Shown piece by piece: positions 1 to 7,938 of a stretch of DNA of 64,000 nt. Positions within the stretch are counted from its first letter, which is position 1, and each line of letters opens with the position of its first letter. Both the position numbers and the translations under genes were made by a program. Source of the stretch: Ensifer adhaerens (GTDB lineage: Bacteria > Pseudomonadota > Alphaproteobacteria > Rhizobiales > Rhizobiaceae); assembly GCF_000697965.2 (NCBI RefSeq), contig NZ_CP015880.1, positions 3,677,001-3,741,000 of the forward strand, read 5' to 3'. Below the pieces are notes generated by a model. The model saw nothing but the letters and a program-made list of their open reading frames with translations, was not told where the DNA came from and did not search any database.

Positions 1-2
1 CC

Positions 3-905
3 GACGTCGACGGCGCCCACATCCGCACCCTGCTGCTCACCTTCTTCTTCCGACAGATGCCGGAACTGATCGAGCGCGGCCACATCTACATCGCCCAGCC
101 GCCGCTCTATAAGGTGACGCGCGGCAAGTCGGCGCAGTATCTGAAGAACGAGCAGGCGCTCGAAGACTACCTGATTTCGATGGGTCTCGAGGAAGCGACG
201 CTGCAGCTTGAATCGGGCGAAGTCCGCGCCGGGCAGGACCTGCGCGAGGTGATCACCGATGCCTTGCGCTTGCGTAACCTCATGAACGGGCTTCACTCGC
301 GCTATAATCGGGCGATCGTCGAGCAGGCGGCCATCGCCGGCGCGCTGAACGTCGAGCTCAACGGCCAGCGCGACGAGTACGAAAAGACCGCCGCCGAGAT
401 CGCACGTCGTCTCGACGTGATCGCCGAGGAAACCGAGCGCGGCTGGACCGGCACAGTTACCAGCGAAGGCGGGTTGCGGTTCGAACGCATGGTTCGCGGC
501 GTCAAGGAATTCGCCGTACTCGACATGGCGCTGATCGGTTCGTCCGATGCCCGCTATATCGACCAACTGGCGTCAAAGTTGAAAGAGATCTACTCGGCAC
601 CGCCGGTATTGCGTCGCCGTGACGGCGCGCAGGAGGTCAGCGGCCCGCGTGCGCTTCTCGACGCGATCTTTGCCGCTGGCCGCAAGGGCCTGTCGATGCA
701 GCGCTACAAGGGTCTGGGTGAGATGAACGCCGAGCAGCTCTGGGAAACGACGCTCGATCCGAACGTCCGCTCGCTGCTGCAGGTCCGGGTTACCGACGCC
801 ACCGACGCCGACGGCCTGTTCTCGCGTCTGATGGGAGACGAGGTTGAGCCGCGTCGCGAGTTCATTCAGGAGAATGCGCTGAGCGTCGCAAACCTCGACA
901 TCTGA
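3..905 (+). CDS. gyrB: DNA gyrase subunit B, C-terminal part (cut by window edge)
   Basis: This is the 3' end of the ATPase subunit of DNA gyrase, which introduces negative supercoils with GyrA. The reading frame is already open at base 3 and starts inside the Toprim domain with [19 protein letters not shown]. It continues through the conserved GyrB tail block around [19 protein letters not shown] and ends in [16 protein letters not shown], a typical GyrB terminus. The RYKGLGEMN block and this tail favour GyrB over ParE, though the N-terminal half is not available to confirm it. About 300 codons are present, roughly the last third to 40 percent of the protein. A hairpin terminator follows the stop. 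Confidence 0.95.
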   Translation, partial: DVDGAHIRTLLLTFFFRQMPELIERGHIYIAQPPLYKVTRGKSAQYLKNEQALEDYLISMGLEEATLQLESGEVRAGQDLREVITDALRLRNLMNGLHSRYNRAIVEQAAIAGALNVELNGQRDEYEKTAAEIARRLDVIAEETERGWTGTVTSEGGLRFERMVRGVKEFAVLDMALIGSSDARYIDQLASKLKEIYSAPPVLRRRDGAQEVSGPRALLDAIFAAGRKGLSMQRYKGLGEMNAEQLWETTLDPNVRSLLQVRVTDATDADGLFSRLMGDEVEPRREFIQENALSVANLDI

Positions 906-930
906 TCGAGGCCTATGCAGAGACATAAAG

Positions 931-959
931 AAAATCCCGGCCTCAGAGCCGGGATTTTT
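931..959. terminator. Bidirectional rho-independent terminator between gyrB and the nitroreductase
   Basis: An 11-bp stem (AAAATCCCGGC paired with GCCGGGATTTT) encloses a 6-base loop and is flanked by A and T runs. It lies between two convergent genes, so it can serve both. Confidence 0.85.
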
Positions 960-969
960 CGTTGGCGCT

Positions 970-1566
970 TCATTCGCCCTTGAACTGGCCCTCGAAGGCG
1001 AATTCGCCGACTGGGTTGCGTTGGCTCGGGATTTCGCGTGCGCGCAGATCGTCCGGCAACGTCGAGGAATCGGCAAGCCGGCCGATCGCAACGGCGGCTT
1101 CGACCCGGTAGTGCTCGGGAACGTTCAGGGCGTGCATCGCCTTGTCGCGATCGATACCGGCCATGCCATGGGTGTGCCAGCCCGCGAGCGAGGCCTGCAA
1201 AGCGAGGCTGTACCAGGCCGCCCCAGTGTCGAAGGCGTGGGTATAGGCGTGCCGCATCTCGCCGTTCTGTGCTGCATTATGCGTTCTTGAAATCACGATC
1301 AGAAGTGCTGCCGCGTTCTTCGCCCAGCGCTGGTTTCCCTCATCGAGCGTGTCGAGCAGCACCGGGAAGCGATCTGTGCCGCGGCGCGCATAGACGAAGC
1401 GCCAGGGTTGCCGGTTGCTGGCAGACGGCGCCCAACGCGCCGCTTCGAAGAAGGAAAGCAGGGTTTTTTCGTCGATTTCCTCATTGGTGAAGGCGCGGGG
1501 CGACCAGCGCTCGATGAACATGGCATCGATCGGATGGTCAGCTTTTCTGTTGTCGGTCGCCGTCAT
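970..1566 (-). CDS. Nitroreductase-family flavoprotein
   Basis: The 198-residue product belongs to the FMN-dependent nitroreductase fold, which reduces nitro compounds, quinones or similar acceptors with NAD(P)H. Near the N-terminus it has FIERWSPRAF, then FEAARWAPSASNRQPWRFVYA, the usual FMN-binding start of the family. The C-terminal part contains AAVAIGRLA. The ATG at 1566 is preferred over upstream ATGs because it follows a purine-rich GAAGAGG and gives the normal family length; the 67 extra upstream codons look like non-coding, arginine-rich read-through. It is convergent with gyrB and divergent from the gabD-like gene. The substrate cannot be inferred from sequence. Confidence 0.88.
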   Translation of the reverse strand: MTATDNRKADHPIDAMFIERWSPRAFTNEEIDEKTLLSFFEAARWAPSASNRQPWRFVYARRGTDRFPVLLDTLDEGNQRWAKNAAALLIVISRTHNAAQNGEMRHAYTHAFDTGAAWYSLALQASLAGWHTHGMAGIDRDKAMHALNVPEHYRVEAAVAIGRLADSSTLPDDLRAREIPSQRNPVGEFAFEGQFKGE

Positions 1567-1754
1567 GGACAAGCCTCTTCTCGGTGTCGCGTGAACCTGG
1601 GAACGCCGCTGGACCGACTGGCGGCCCATGGTTTGATTCGTTTCGAACGCTACATGAGGACGGATGGCGAAGAAACGGGTTGGATGCATGGAAACGTGAG
1701 CGCCCGCGCGCCTTGTGCGCCTCAGGAAATTGCATAAACGGCGACTCGAGGTCA

Positions 1755-1784
1755 TTGCCGTTTCCAAGAAAAAAGTTGTATAAG
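1755..1784 (+). promoter_or_regulatory. Candidate sigma-70 promoter for the gabD-like gene
   Basis: TTGCCG (1755-1760) and TATAAG (1779-1784) are separated by 18 bases, 28 bases before the ATG at 1813. The matches are 4/6 and 5/6 to the housekeeping consensus. Confidence 0.45.
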
Positions 1785-1812
1785 TTCTGTAGGATTTGAG
1801 AGAGGACGGATC

Positions 1813-3267
1813 ATGTCGTTTAAAGACCCATCATTGTTTCGCCAGGCAGCCCTCGTTGGCGGCGCGTGGATCGAGGCGGACGCGGCAAACGCGATCGAGG
1901 TGAACAACCCGGCGACGGGCGAGATCATCGGCCGGGTGCCGAAGCTCGGCGCCAAGGAAACCAGGGCTGCGATCGAGGCCGCGCGCGTCGCCCAGAAGAC
2001 CTGGGCAGCGCGCACGGCCAAGGACCGCGCCGGCGTGCTGCGCAAGTGGTTCGAGCTGATGATCGAGAACAAGGACGATCTCGGCCGCATCCTGACGCTG
2101 GAGCAGGGCAAGCCGCTGGCCGAAGCGACCGGCGAGATTGTCTACGGTGCAAGCTTCGTCGAGTGGTTTGCCGAAGAGGCGCGCCGCATCTATGGCGACC
2201 TGATCCCCGGCCATCAGCCCGACAAGCGCATCCTGGTCATGAAGCAGCCGATCGGCGTCGTCGCGGCGATCACGCCCTGGAACTTCCCCAATGCGATGAT
2301 CACCCGCAAGGCCGGCCCGGCCTTTGCCGCCGGCTGCGCCATGGTGTTGAAGCCGGCTGCCCAGACGCCGTTCTCGGCGATCGCCATTGCCATTCTGGCC
2401 GAGCGTGCCGGCCTGCCGAAGGGCCTCTTCAGCGTCATCACCGGTTCTGCCCGCGAGATCGGCGCCGAGATGACCTCGAACCCGGTCGTGCGCAAGCTCA
2501 CCTTCACCGGCTCGACGGAGGTGGGCGCCGAGCTCTATCGCCAGAGTGCTGCCACCATCAAGAAGCTCGGGCTGGAACTCGGCGGCAATGCGCCGTTCAT
2601 CGTCTTCGACGATGCCGATCTCGATGCCGCGGTCGAAGGCGCGCTGATCGCCAAGTTCCGCAACAACGGCCAGACCTGCGTGTGCGCCAACCGCATCTAT
2701 GTTCAGGACAAGGTCTATGATGCCTTCTCCGACAAGCTCGCCAAGGCGGTCGCCAAGCTGAAGATCGGCAACGGTCTCGACGAAGGCGTGATCCTTGGCC
2801 CGCTGATCGACAAGGCGGCGCTGGAAAAGGTCGAGGAGCATATCGCCGATGCGACGTCCAAGGGTGCGCGGGTGATCCAGGGCGGCAAGCGTCACACGCT
2901 CGGCGGCACCTTCTATGAGGCGACGGTTCTGGCCGACGTCACCCAGGCGATGGCGGTTGCGCGTGAGGAAACCTTCGGGCCGGTGGCGCCGCTCTTCCGC
3001 TTCACCGACGAGGCGGATGTCGTCGAGCAGGCAAACGACACCGAATTCGGCCTTGCGTCCTATTTCTACGCCAAGGACCTGGCGCGGGTGTTCCGGGTCG
3101 CCGAAGCGCTGGAATACGGCATGGTCGGCGTCAACACCGGGCTGATCTCGACGGCCGAAGCGCCGTTCGGCGGCGTCAAGCTTTCCGGACTTGGCCGCGA
3201 GGGCTCGCGCTACGGCATCGAGGAGTTCACCGAGATCAAATATGTCTGCCTCGGCGGCGTTGCGTAA
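1813..3267 (+). CDS. gabD: NAD(P)-dependent succinate-semialdehyde dehydrogenase (aldehyde dehydrogenase family)
   Basis: The 484-residue protein has the whole aldehyde dehydrogenase fold: ITPWNFPNAMITRK in the cofactor-binding region, LTFTGSTEVG, the general base Glu255 in LELGGNAPF, and the nucleophile Cys289 in NNGQTCVCANR. Length and the GQTCVCANR block match GabD, which oxidises succinate semialdehyde to succinate in 4-aminobutyrate breakdown. The next gene is an HpaI-type aldolase; enzymes of that family can release succinate semialdehyde or other short aldehydes, so the pair could work in sequence, although a terminator separates them. Other short-chain aldehydes (glyceraldehyde, lactaldehyde) remain possible substrates. 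A GAGAGGACGG ribosome-binding region precedes the ATG. Confidence 0.88.
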   Translation: MSFKDPSLFRQAALVGGAWIEADAANAIEVNNPATGEIIGRVPKLGAKETRAAIEAARVAQKTWAARTAKDRAGVLRKWFELMIENKDDLGRILTLEQGKPLAEATGEIVYGASFVEWFAEEARRIYGDLIPGHQPDKRILVMKQPIGVVAAITPWNFPNAMITRKAGPAFAAGCAMVLKPAAQTPFSAIAIAILAERAGLPKGLFSVITGSAREIGAEMTSNPVVRKLTFTGSTEVGAELYRQSAATIKKLGLELGGNAPFIVFDDADLDAAVEGALIAKFRNNGQTCVCANRIYVQDKVYDAFSDKLAKAVAKLKIGNGLDEGVILGPLIDKAALEKVEEHIADATSKGARVIQGGKRHTLGGTFYEATVLADVTQAMAVAREETFGPVAPLFRFTDEADVVEQANDTEFGLASYFYAKDLARVFRVAEALEYGMVGVNTGLISTAEAPFGGVKLSGLGREGSRYGIEEFTEIKYVCLGGVA

Positions 3268-3285
3268 GATACGGTACCCAATCTG

Positions 3286-3319
3286 AAAAACCGGCCGGAA
3301 AGTTCTGGCCGGTTTTTTT
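3286..3319 (+). terminator. Rho-independent terminator after gabD
   Basis: The inverted repeat AAAACCGGCC / GGCCGGTTTT surrounds a 10-base loop and ends in a run of seven or more T residues, 19 bases after the gabD stop. Confidence 0.88.
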
Positions 3320-3394
3320 CTTTGCCGGTAGAAATCTCGTGATTGCGGGATTGAGGCATCGCTCGTCCCGTCGCATAGCAGGAGGAGACGACCC

Positions 3395-4201
3395 ATGCCG
3401 GCACCGAAGAACCCTTTCAAAGCAGCCCTGCGCGAAAACCGCTTCCAGCTTGGGCTCTGGGTGGCGCTAGCCAGCCCCTATGCGGCCGAAGTGGTGTCCG
3501 GCAGCGGCTATGACTGGCTGCTCATCGACGGCGAACATGCGCCGAACGATATCCCGCTGCTGTCCGCACAGTTTCGTGCCGTCTCCGCATCGGCGAGCCA
3601 CCCGATGGTTCGCCTGCCGGTGGGCGATACCGTGCTGATCAAACAGATCCTCGATACCGGCATGCAGACCCTCCTGATCCCGATGGTCGAGAGCCTGGCG
3701 CAGGCGCAGCAGTTGGTGCGCGCCACCCGCTATCCGCCCCATGGTATTCGCGGCGTCGGCGCCGCCCTCGGGCGGGCCTCGGAGTTCGGCCGCATCGGCG
3801 ACTATCTTCAGACCGCCGGCGACGAAATCTGCCTGATCCTGCAGATCGAGAGCCGCGCAGGTCTTGCCGCCATCGACGAGATTGCCGCGCTCGATGGCGT
3901 TGACGGCCTGTTCATTGGTCCCTCCGATCTGGCGGCCGACATGGGTTACCTCGGCAAGCCGGGTCATCCGGAGGTGCGCGCGGCGATCGCCGACGCGTTT
4001 GAGCGCATCAAGAAGGCCGGCAAGGCGCGGGGCATCATGACGCTCGATCTCGAACAGGCGCGAGACTATCGCGAGATGGGCGCCGATTTCATGGCGATCG
4101 GCACGGATGTCACCTCGCTCGTGCGCGCGACGACGGCATTACGCCAGGAGTTTCTCGGCGAGGCGACGTCGGTTCCGAAAAAGCAGGAATCCGGCTACTG
4201 A
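3395..4201 (+). CDS. HpcH/HpaI-family class II aldolase
   Basis: The 268-residue protein is a metal-dependent pyruvate aldolase of the HpaI/GarL/YfaU family. These enzymes cleave 2-keto-3-deoxy acids into pyruvate plus an aldehyde. Diagnostic blocks are LGLWVALASPYAAEV, DWLLIDGEHAPND (catalytic His region), PMVESLAQA, the metal-ligand stretch ILQIESRAG, and DGLFIGPSDLAADMG. It could act on 4-hydroxy-2-oxoheptanedioate (product succinate semialdehyde, fitting gabD upstream) or on a 2-keto-3-deoxy sugar acid (fitting the uxaAB-type genes downstream). The sequence alone does not decide. AGGAGGAG lies 8 bases before the ATG. Its end overlaps the convergent uxaB-like gene by 7 bp. Confidence 0.87.
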   Translation: MPAPKNPFKAALRENRFQLGLWVALASPYAAEVVSGSGYDWLLIDGEHAPNDIPLLSAQFRAVSASASHPMVRLPVGDTVLIKQILDTGMQTLLIPMVESLAQAQQLVRATRYPPHGIRGVGAALGRASEFGRIGDYLQTAGDEICLILQIESRAGLAAIDEIAALDGVDGLFIGPSDLAADMGYLGKPGHPEVRAAIADAFERIKKAGKARGIMTLDLEQARDYREMGADFMAIGTDVTSLVRATTALRQEFLGEATSVPKKQESGY

Positions 4202-5283
4202 TCGCAAATTGCCTGGAGCTCAGGCATGACTACGCCGGGGCTCCAGCGCAGCAAATCGACGATCCGCCGTTCGATCTTTTCGCGATGATGATTGGCGATA
4301 TCGCCTAGGCGGTGGTTGAGGAACGGGTTTCTGAAGCGTTCCAGCGTCGCGGTCACGTAGTCTGCCGCTTCGCTCTCCAGGCCTTTTGCGGCAAAGGCGG
4401 GGATCACTTCGGATTGGTAGATTTTGTCCAAGTGCGCGGCAATGCCGGGGTCGGCCAGGATTTTCCGAACGGTCCCGTTCTGGTCGCGACCTTGCCTAAG
4501 CCAGAGCTCGGCGAGCACCGTGTGGCCGAGATTGAGAATGTGAAGCTTCAGCTTCTCGTAAGGCGTCAGGTCATCCACGAGCTTCACGCACGGATGGATG
4601 CAAGGGAGCCGCAGGCCGGACTGGTTTTCGATCGCCCAGAGCGCATAAGGTTCGGCAATTGCACCGGCAGGCTCGAGCGGCTCGGAGACGATGCGGTCGA
4701 CCAGCGTGTTGGCCCAGACGACATCCTTGTCCAGCCAGTCGATAAAGGCGATGTTTCCCATCCGCTCCGCCGCGAGCCGCAGCATCAGCGCCTTCAACAC
4801 GTCGCCGTTGCGCGACACGAGCTCGCAAGGAAGAATCGTCAGCGGGCGTCGGGCCGCGTCGAAACGCGCCTTCAAGAGCAGGAGCAGCTTACCCGGAAAG
4901 GAAAGCGGAATGTCGGTTATCAGGTCGTTGTCGCCGACCTGGTAACCCGTGTCGCCGGTGTTGGAGATCAGGATTTCGGCTTCCTCGGCGATAATCGCCC
5001 GGATCTCGCTCCAGTTTTGGGCGGTCGAAAGCGCGCGCGCCACGCTTGTCACTCGCTGCGTCGCGTCGATCGTCTCGCCTTCCTGGATGCCACGGATGAT
5101 GACGGGAAAGCCTTCCGGCCGGGCAAGGGCTGCAAGGCGCCCAGACCGTTCGCTCGACCCTGTCGTTTGCACGATGGTGATCGGACCGGGCGCTTCCCCC
5201 TTCTTCAACGCTTCGCTGATGAAGAGATCGGCATGCGCCTGAAGAAAGCGGCTCGTCCCGAATTGCACGATCGGCGTCGGCAT
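4195..5283 (-). CDS. uxaB: Short tagaturonate reductase-like oxidoreductase (UxaB / mannitol dehydrogenase family)
   Basis: The product is an NAD-dependent polyol/uronate oxidoreductase; UxaB reduces D-tagaturonate to D-altronate. Family blocks are IVQFGTSRFLQAHAD at the N-terminus, LTILPCELVSRNGDVLKALML, ANTLVDRIVSEP and the catalytic-helix stretch LKLHILNLGHT. At 362 residues it is about 120 shorter than E. coli UxaB (483), mostly from loss of the C-terminal helical part. The gene ends cleanly and looks intact, so this is a short family variant rather than a broken gene. The ATG at 5283 is chosen because homology begins immediately; the 60 codons above it run through the gntR stop region. 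It is 20 bp downstream of gntR, in one operon. Confidence 0.8.
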   Translation of the reverse strand: MPTPIVQFGTSRFLQAHADLFISEALKKGEAPGPITIVQTTGSSERSGRLAALARPEGFPVIIRGIQEGETIDATQRVTSVARALSTAQNWSEIRAIIAEEAEILISNTGDTGYQVGDNDLITDIPLSFPGKLLLLLKARFDAARRPLTILPCELVSRNGDVLKALMLRLAAERMGNIAFIDWLDKDVVWANTLVDRIVSEPLEPAGAIAEPYALWAIENQSGLRLPCIHPCVKLVDDLTPYEKLKLHILNLGHTVLAELWLRQGRDQNGTVRKILADPGIAAHLDKIYQSEVIPAFAAKGLESEAADYVTATLERFRNPFLNHRLGDIANHHREKIERRIVDLLRWSPGVVMPELQAICDQ

Positions 5284-5303
5284 GCATAGGCTCCGATAGC
5301 TGG

Positions 5304-6182
5304 CTATGGAATGGATTGGAGAAGGGTTTCGCGAGCGGACTGAAGGTGTCGCCGGCAGGCCTGTTCCGCCTTGGCCGGGTCGTGCGAACGCAGTGCTTCG
5401 ATATAGGCGAGGTGTTCTTCGAGCGCGCGGGCGTTGCGCTGGCGGGCATTCGTTTTGTTCCACTGGTAGTGATAGTGGAAGACGATCGCGATGATGTCGT
5501 AGAAATCGACGATGAACCGGTTGCTCGATGCCTTGTGTACCAGCAGGTGAAACTGCTCGTCGAGCTCGGAGAACTCCCGGTAGCGATTGTCGATGTCGGC
5601 GAGGATGTCCCGGTGCAGAGCCTCGATCTCCCGAAGCTCATCCCACGCCGGATGGTTGTCGGGCAAAGAGACAAAGCGCGCGGCCGAGCGCAGTTCGAAC
5701 ATCTCGCGCACTTCCGTCAGCTCCAGCGCGAATTCGCGGGTGAAACCCTTGAGGATCCAATGGCTGTTCGGCCGCTTCTCGATCAGGCCGAAGCGGCTGA
5801 AACGGATCAGGAATTCACGTACGCTGGTCGTGCCGGTTCCAATGTCGCGCGCCAGTTCCAACTCGTTGATCTGCATGCCCGGCTCGGCGCCGCCGGCGAG
5901 AATCCGGCGCATGAAGCTGCGCTCGATGATCTCGGCGAGTGAATCCGTCTCTTCCGTCGGAAAATAATCGTCGGGCCGGGGTTGTCTCAGCACGCTCTTT
6001 TTGCGCTTGTCCCAGGCTATCAGCTGCAGTTCCTCGAAGCGGCTGAGGATCGCGCGGACCGTCGTCCGGCTGACGCCGAGCATCTGTCCGAGTTCTGGCT
6101 CGGAGGGCAGCGAGGATGTGTCCGCCAGCAACTTCAGGCAGCGGTTATAGGCATCCTTGAAGACGGTGTTCTGCTTTGCCAT
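5304..6182 (-). CDS. GntR/FadR-type transcriptional regulator with two winged-helix domains and an FCD domain
   Basis: This 292-residue protein is the likely regulator of the sugar-acid locus. Residues about 5-75 form a GntR winged helix (PSEPELGQMLGVSRTTVRAIL). Residues about 80-145 look like a second one (INELELARDIGTGTTSVREF followed by a wing with GLIEKRPNSHWIL). Residues about 150-285 form the FCD ligand-binding helical domain, with the acid/histidine series LDEQFHLLVH, EEHLAYIEAL and CRRHL that usually binds a metal and a carboxylate sugar-acid effector. Standard FadR-type regulators carry one winged helix, so the doubled reader head is unusual. It is transcribed with uxaB and divergently from uxaA; dyads lie in the shared control region. 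Confidence 0.85.
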   Translation of the reverse strand: MAKQNTVFKDAYNRCLKLLADTSSLPSEPELGQMLGVSRTTVRAILSRFEELQLIAWDKRKKSVLRQPRPDDYFPTEETDSLAEIIERSFMRRILAGGAEPGMQINELELARDIGTGTTSVREFLIRFSRFGLIEKRPNSHWILKGFTREFALELTEVREMFELRSAARFVSLPDNHPAWDELREIEALHRDILADIDNRYREFSELDEQFHLLVHKASSNRFIVDFYDIIAIVFHYHYQWNKTNARQRNARALEEHLAYIEALRSHDPAKAEQACRRHLQSARETLLQSIP

Positions 6183-6339
6183 GGGCGACGTCCGGATCGT
6201 TCGAAGTTTTCTGCGCTTACGCGGAAGGCTCCTCTATCCCGTCGCTCCGGTTTTGTCTGCGTCTGTCATCCACATCTGTTCCTCCCAAGTCGCTCCGGGG
6301 CGTCTCGGCCTGCCGCCGATGTTTTCGCTATAATACCCA

Positions 6340-6374
6340 TTGACGGCTATCTGTCTATTGTAGATAAAAGACAG
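6340..6374 (+). promoter_or_regulatory. Promoter and candidate GntR operator for the uxaA operon
   Basis: TTGACG (6340-6345) and GATAAA (6363-6368) are spaced by 17 bases. Two dyads overlap the promoter: TATCT-N9-AGATA (6348-6366) and CTGTCT-N12-AGACAG (6351-6374). The segment 6356-6372 matches 12 of 17 bases with the operator-like segment 9041-9057 upstream of the transporter operon, which suggests a shared regulator. Confidence 0.5.
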
Positions 6375-6400
6375 AACGAAAATCATTTGGGAGAAACCGG

Positions 6401-7906
6401 GTGTCTGCGCCGTCCACCATCCTGCTCGCACCGGAGGACAATGTCGTCGTGGCGACGCTGGCGATTGCCGCTGGCGACGCCCTGCCGAACAATGTTCATG
6501 CAGCAGCGAAAGTCGATGCCGGCCACAAGATCGCGATCCGCCCGATCCGCGCCGGCGAGCCGGTCGTGAAATACGCCCAGGCGATCGGCCGGGCGACCGC
6601 CGATATCGCGCCGGGCGACCACGTGCACTCCCACAACCTCGCCTTCGACAAGGATCGCTTGGCGATCAGCCCACAGGGGGTGCCGGAAGCGGCAAGCGAT
6701 GCCGACAAGGCCCGCACCTTCATGGGCTATCGAAGAGGTGATGGCCGGGCAGCGACGCGCAACTACATCGGTGTCGTCGCCAGCGTGAACTGTTCCACCA
6801 CGGTCTGTCGCGCCATCGCCGAGGAGGCGAACAGGCGCATTCTCCCGAGATATGAGGGTATCGATGGTTTCGTGCCGATCGTGCACGATCAGGGCTGTGG
6901 CATGTCCTCGACCGGCGACGGCATGGCCAATCTGCACCGAACCCTCGCCGGCTACGCCCGCCATGTCAATTTCGGCGGCGTTCTGATGGTCGGCCTCGGC
7001 TGCGAGGTCAACCAGTTGACGCTCTATGGCCAGAGCGGCGCCGGCGCGGAGAAACGTCATTTCAACATCCAGGAAGCCGGCGGCTCGCGTCGATCCGTTG
7101 AAAAGGCGCTGGGCATTCTCGAGGAAATCGCGGCCGAAGTCGGGAACGAACGCCGTATTGCGATCCCGGTCAGCGAGATCATCGTCGGTTTGCAATGTGG
7201 CGGTTCAGATGGGCTTTCGGGCATCACCGCAAATCCGGCGCTGGGTGCTGCGGTCGATATCCTTGCCGCGGCCGGCGGCACGGCGATCCTCTCCGAGACT
7301 TCGGAAATCTATGGCGCCGAGCACCTGTTGCGCAGCCGTGCAGTCAACGAAGCAGTGGCGCTGAAACTTGATGGGCTGATTGCCTGGTGGGAGAGCTATG
7401 TGGCGATGCATGGCGCCTCGCTCGACAACAATCCTTCGCCGGGCAACAAACGTGGTGGCCTGACCACGATCCTCGAAAAATCGCTCGGCGCCGTCGCCAA
7501 GGGCGGCCGCTCGCCGCTGAACGCGGTCTACCGTTATGCCGAACGCGTCACCGAGCACGGGCTCGTCTTCATGGATACACCTGGCTACGACCCGGTATCG
7601 GCCACTGGCCAGGTCGCCGGCGGCGCCAATGTCATTGCCTTTACCACCGGTCGCGGCAGCTGTTTCGGCTGTCGGCCCGCGCCGTCGATCAAGCTTACCA
7701 GCAACACGGCGCTCTACCGGGCGATGGAAGAGGACATGGATATCGATTGCGGCGTGATCGCTTCGGGGGAGGCGAGCATTGCCGGGCTTGGCCGCGAGAT
7801 CTTCGACCTGATCATCGAGACCGCTTCGGGCCGCAAGACCAAGAGCGAGCTTTTCGGCTACGGCGATAATGAGTTCGTGCCCTGGCATCTGGGCGCAACG
7901 CTCTAA
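6401..7906 (+). CDS. uxaA: Altronate dehydratase-type enzyme (full-length SAF + UxaA)
   Basis: The 501-residue protein belongs to the UxaA/GarD family of iron-dependent sugar-acid dehydratases. UxaA converts D-altronate to 2-keto-3-deoxy-D-gluconate. An N-terminal SAF-type domain spans residues about 5-95 (AIAAGDALPNNVHAAAKVDA). The catalytic UxaA domain starts at GYRRGDGRAATRNYIGVV and includes NCSTTVCRAIAEE, HDQGCGMSSTGDG and GRGSCFGCRPAPSIKLTSN, whose cysteines and histidine are likely metal ligands. The start is GTG at 6401, preceded by GGGAGA. It begins the plus-strand operon and pairs with the divergent uxaB-like gene. Galactarate or another aldonate is a possible alternative substrate. 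Confidence 0.85.
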   Translation: MSAPSTILLAPEDNVVVATLAIAAGDALPNNVHAAAKVDAGHKIAIRPIRAGEPVVKYAQAIGRATADIAPGDHVHSHNLAFDKDRLAISPQGVPEAASDADKARTFMGYRRGDGRAATRNYIGVVASVNCSTTVCRAIAEEANRRILPRYEGIDGFVPIVHDQGCGMSSTGDGMANLHRTLAGYARHVNFGGVLMVGLGCEVNQLTLYGQSGAGAEKRHFNIQEAGGSRRSVEKALGILEEIAAEVGNERRIAIPVSEIIVGLQCGGSDGLSGITANPALGAAVDILAAAGGTAILSETSEIYGAEHLLRSRAVNEAVALKLDGLIAWWESYVAMHGASLDNNPSPGNKRGGLTTILEKSLGAVAKGGRSPLNAVYRYAERVTEHGLVFMDTPGYDPVSATGQVAGGANVIAFTTGRGSCFGCRPAPSIKLTSNTALYRAMEEDMDIDCGVIASGEASIAGLGREIFDLIIETASGRKTKSELFGYGDNEFVPWHLGATL

Positions 7907-7938
7907 TTTGCGTAGGCCTTGGAGGAGGAAACGGGGAA

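Noticed and set aside
1831..3420. 529-codon open frame antisense to gabD
   Set aside because: It is the mirror of a fully conserved dehydrogenase; composition is rich in Arg, Gly and Asp with no family motif.
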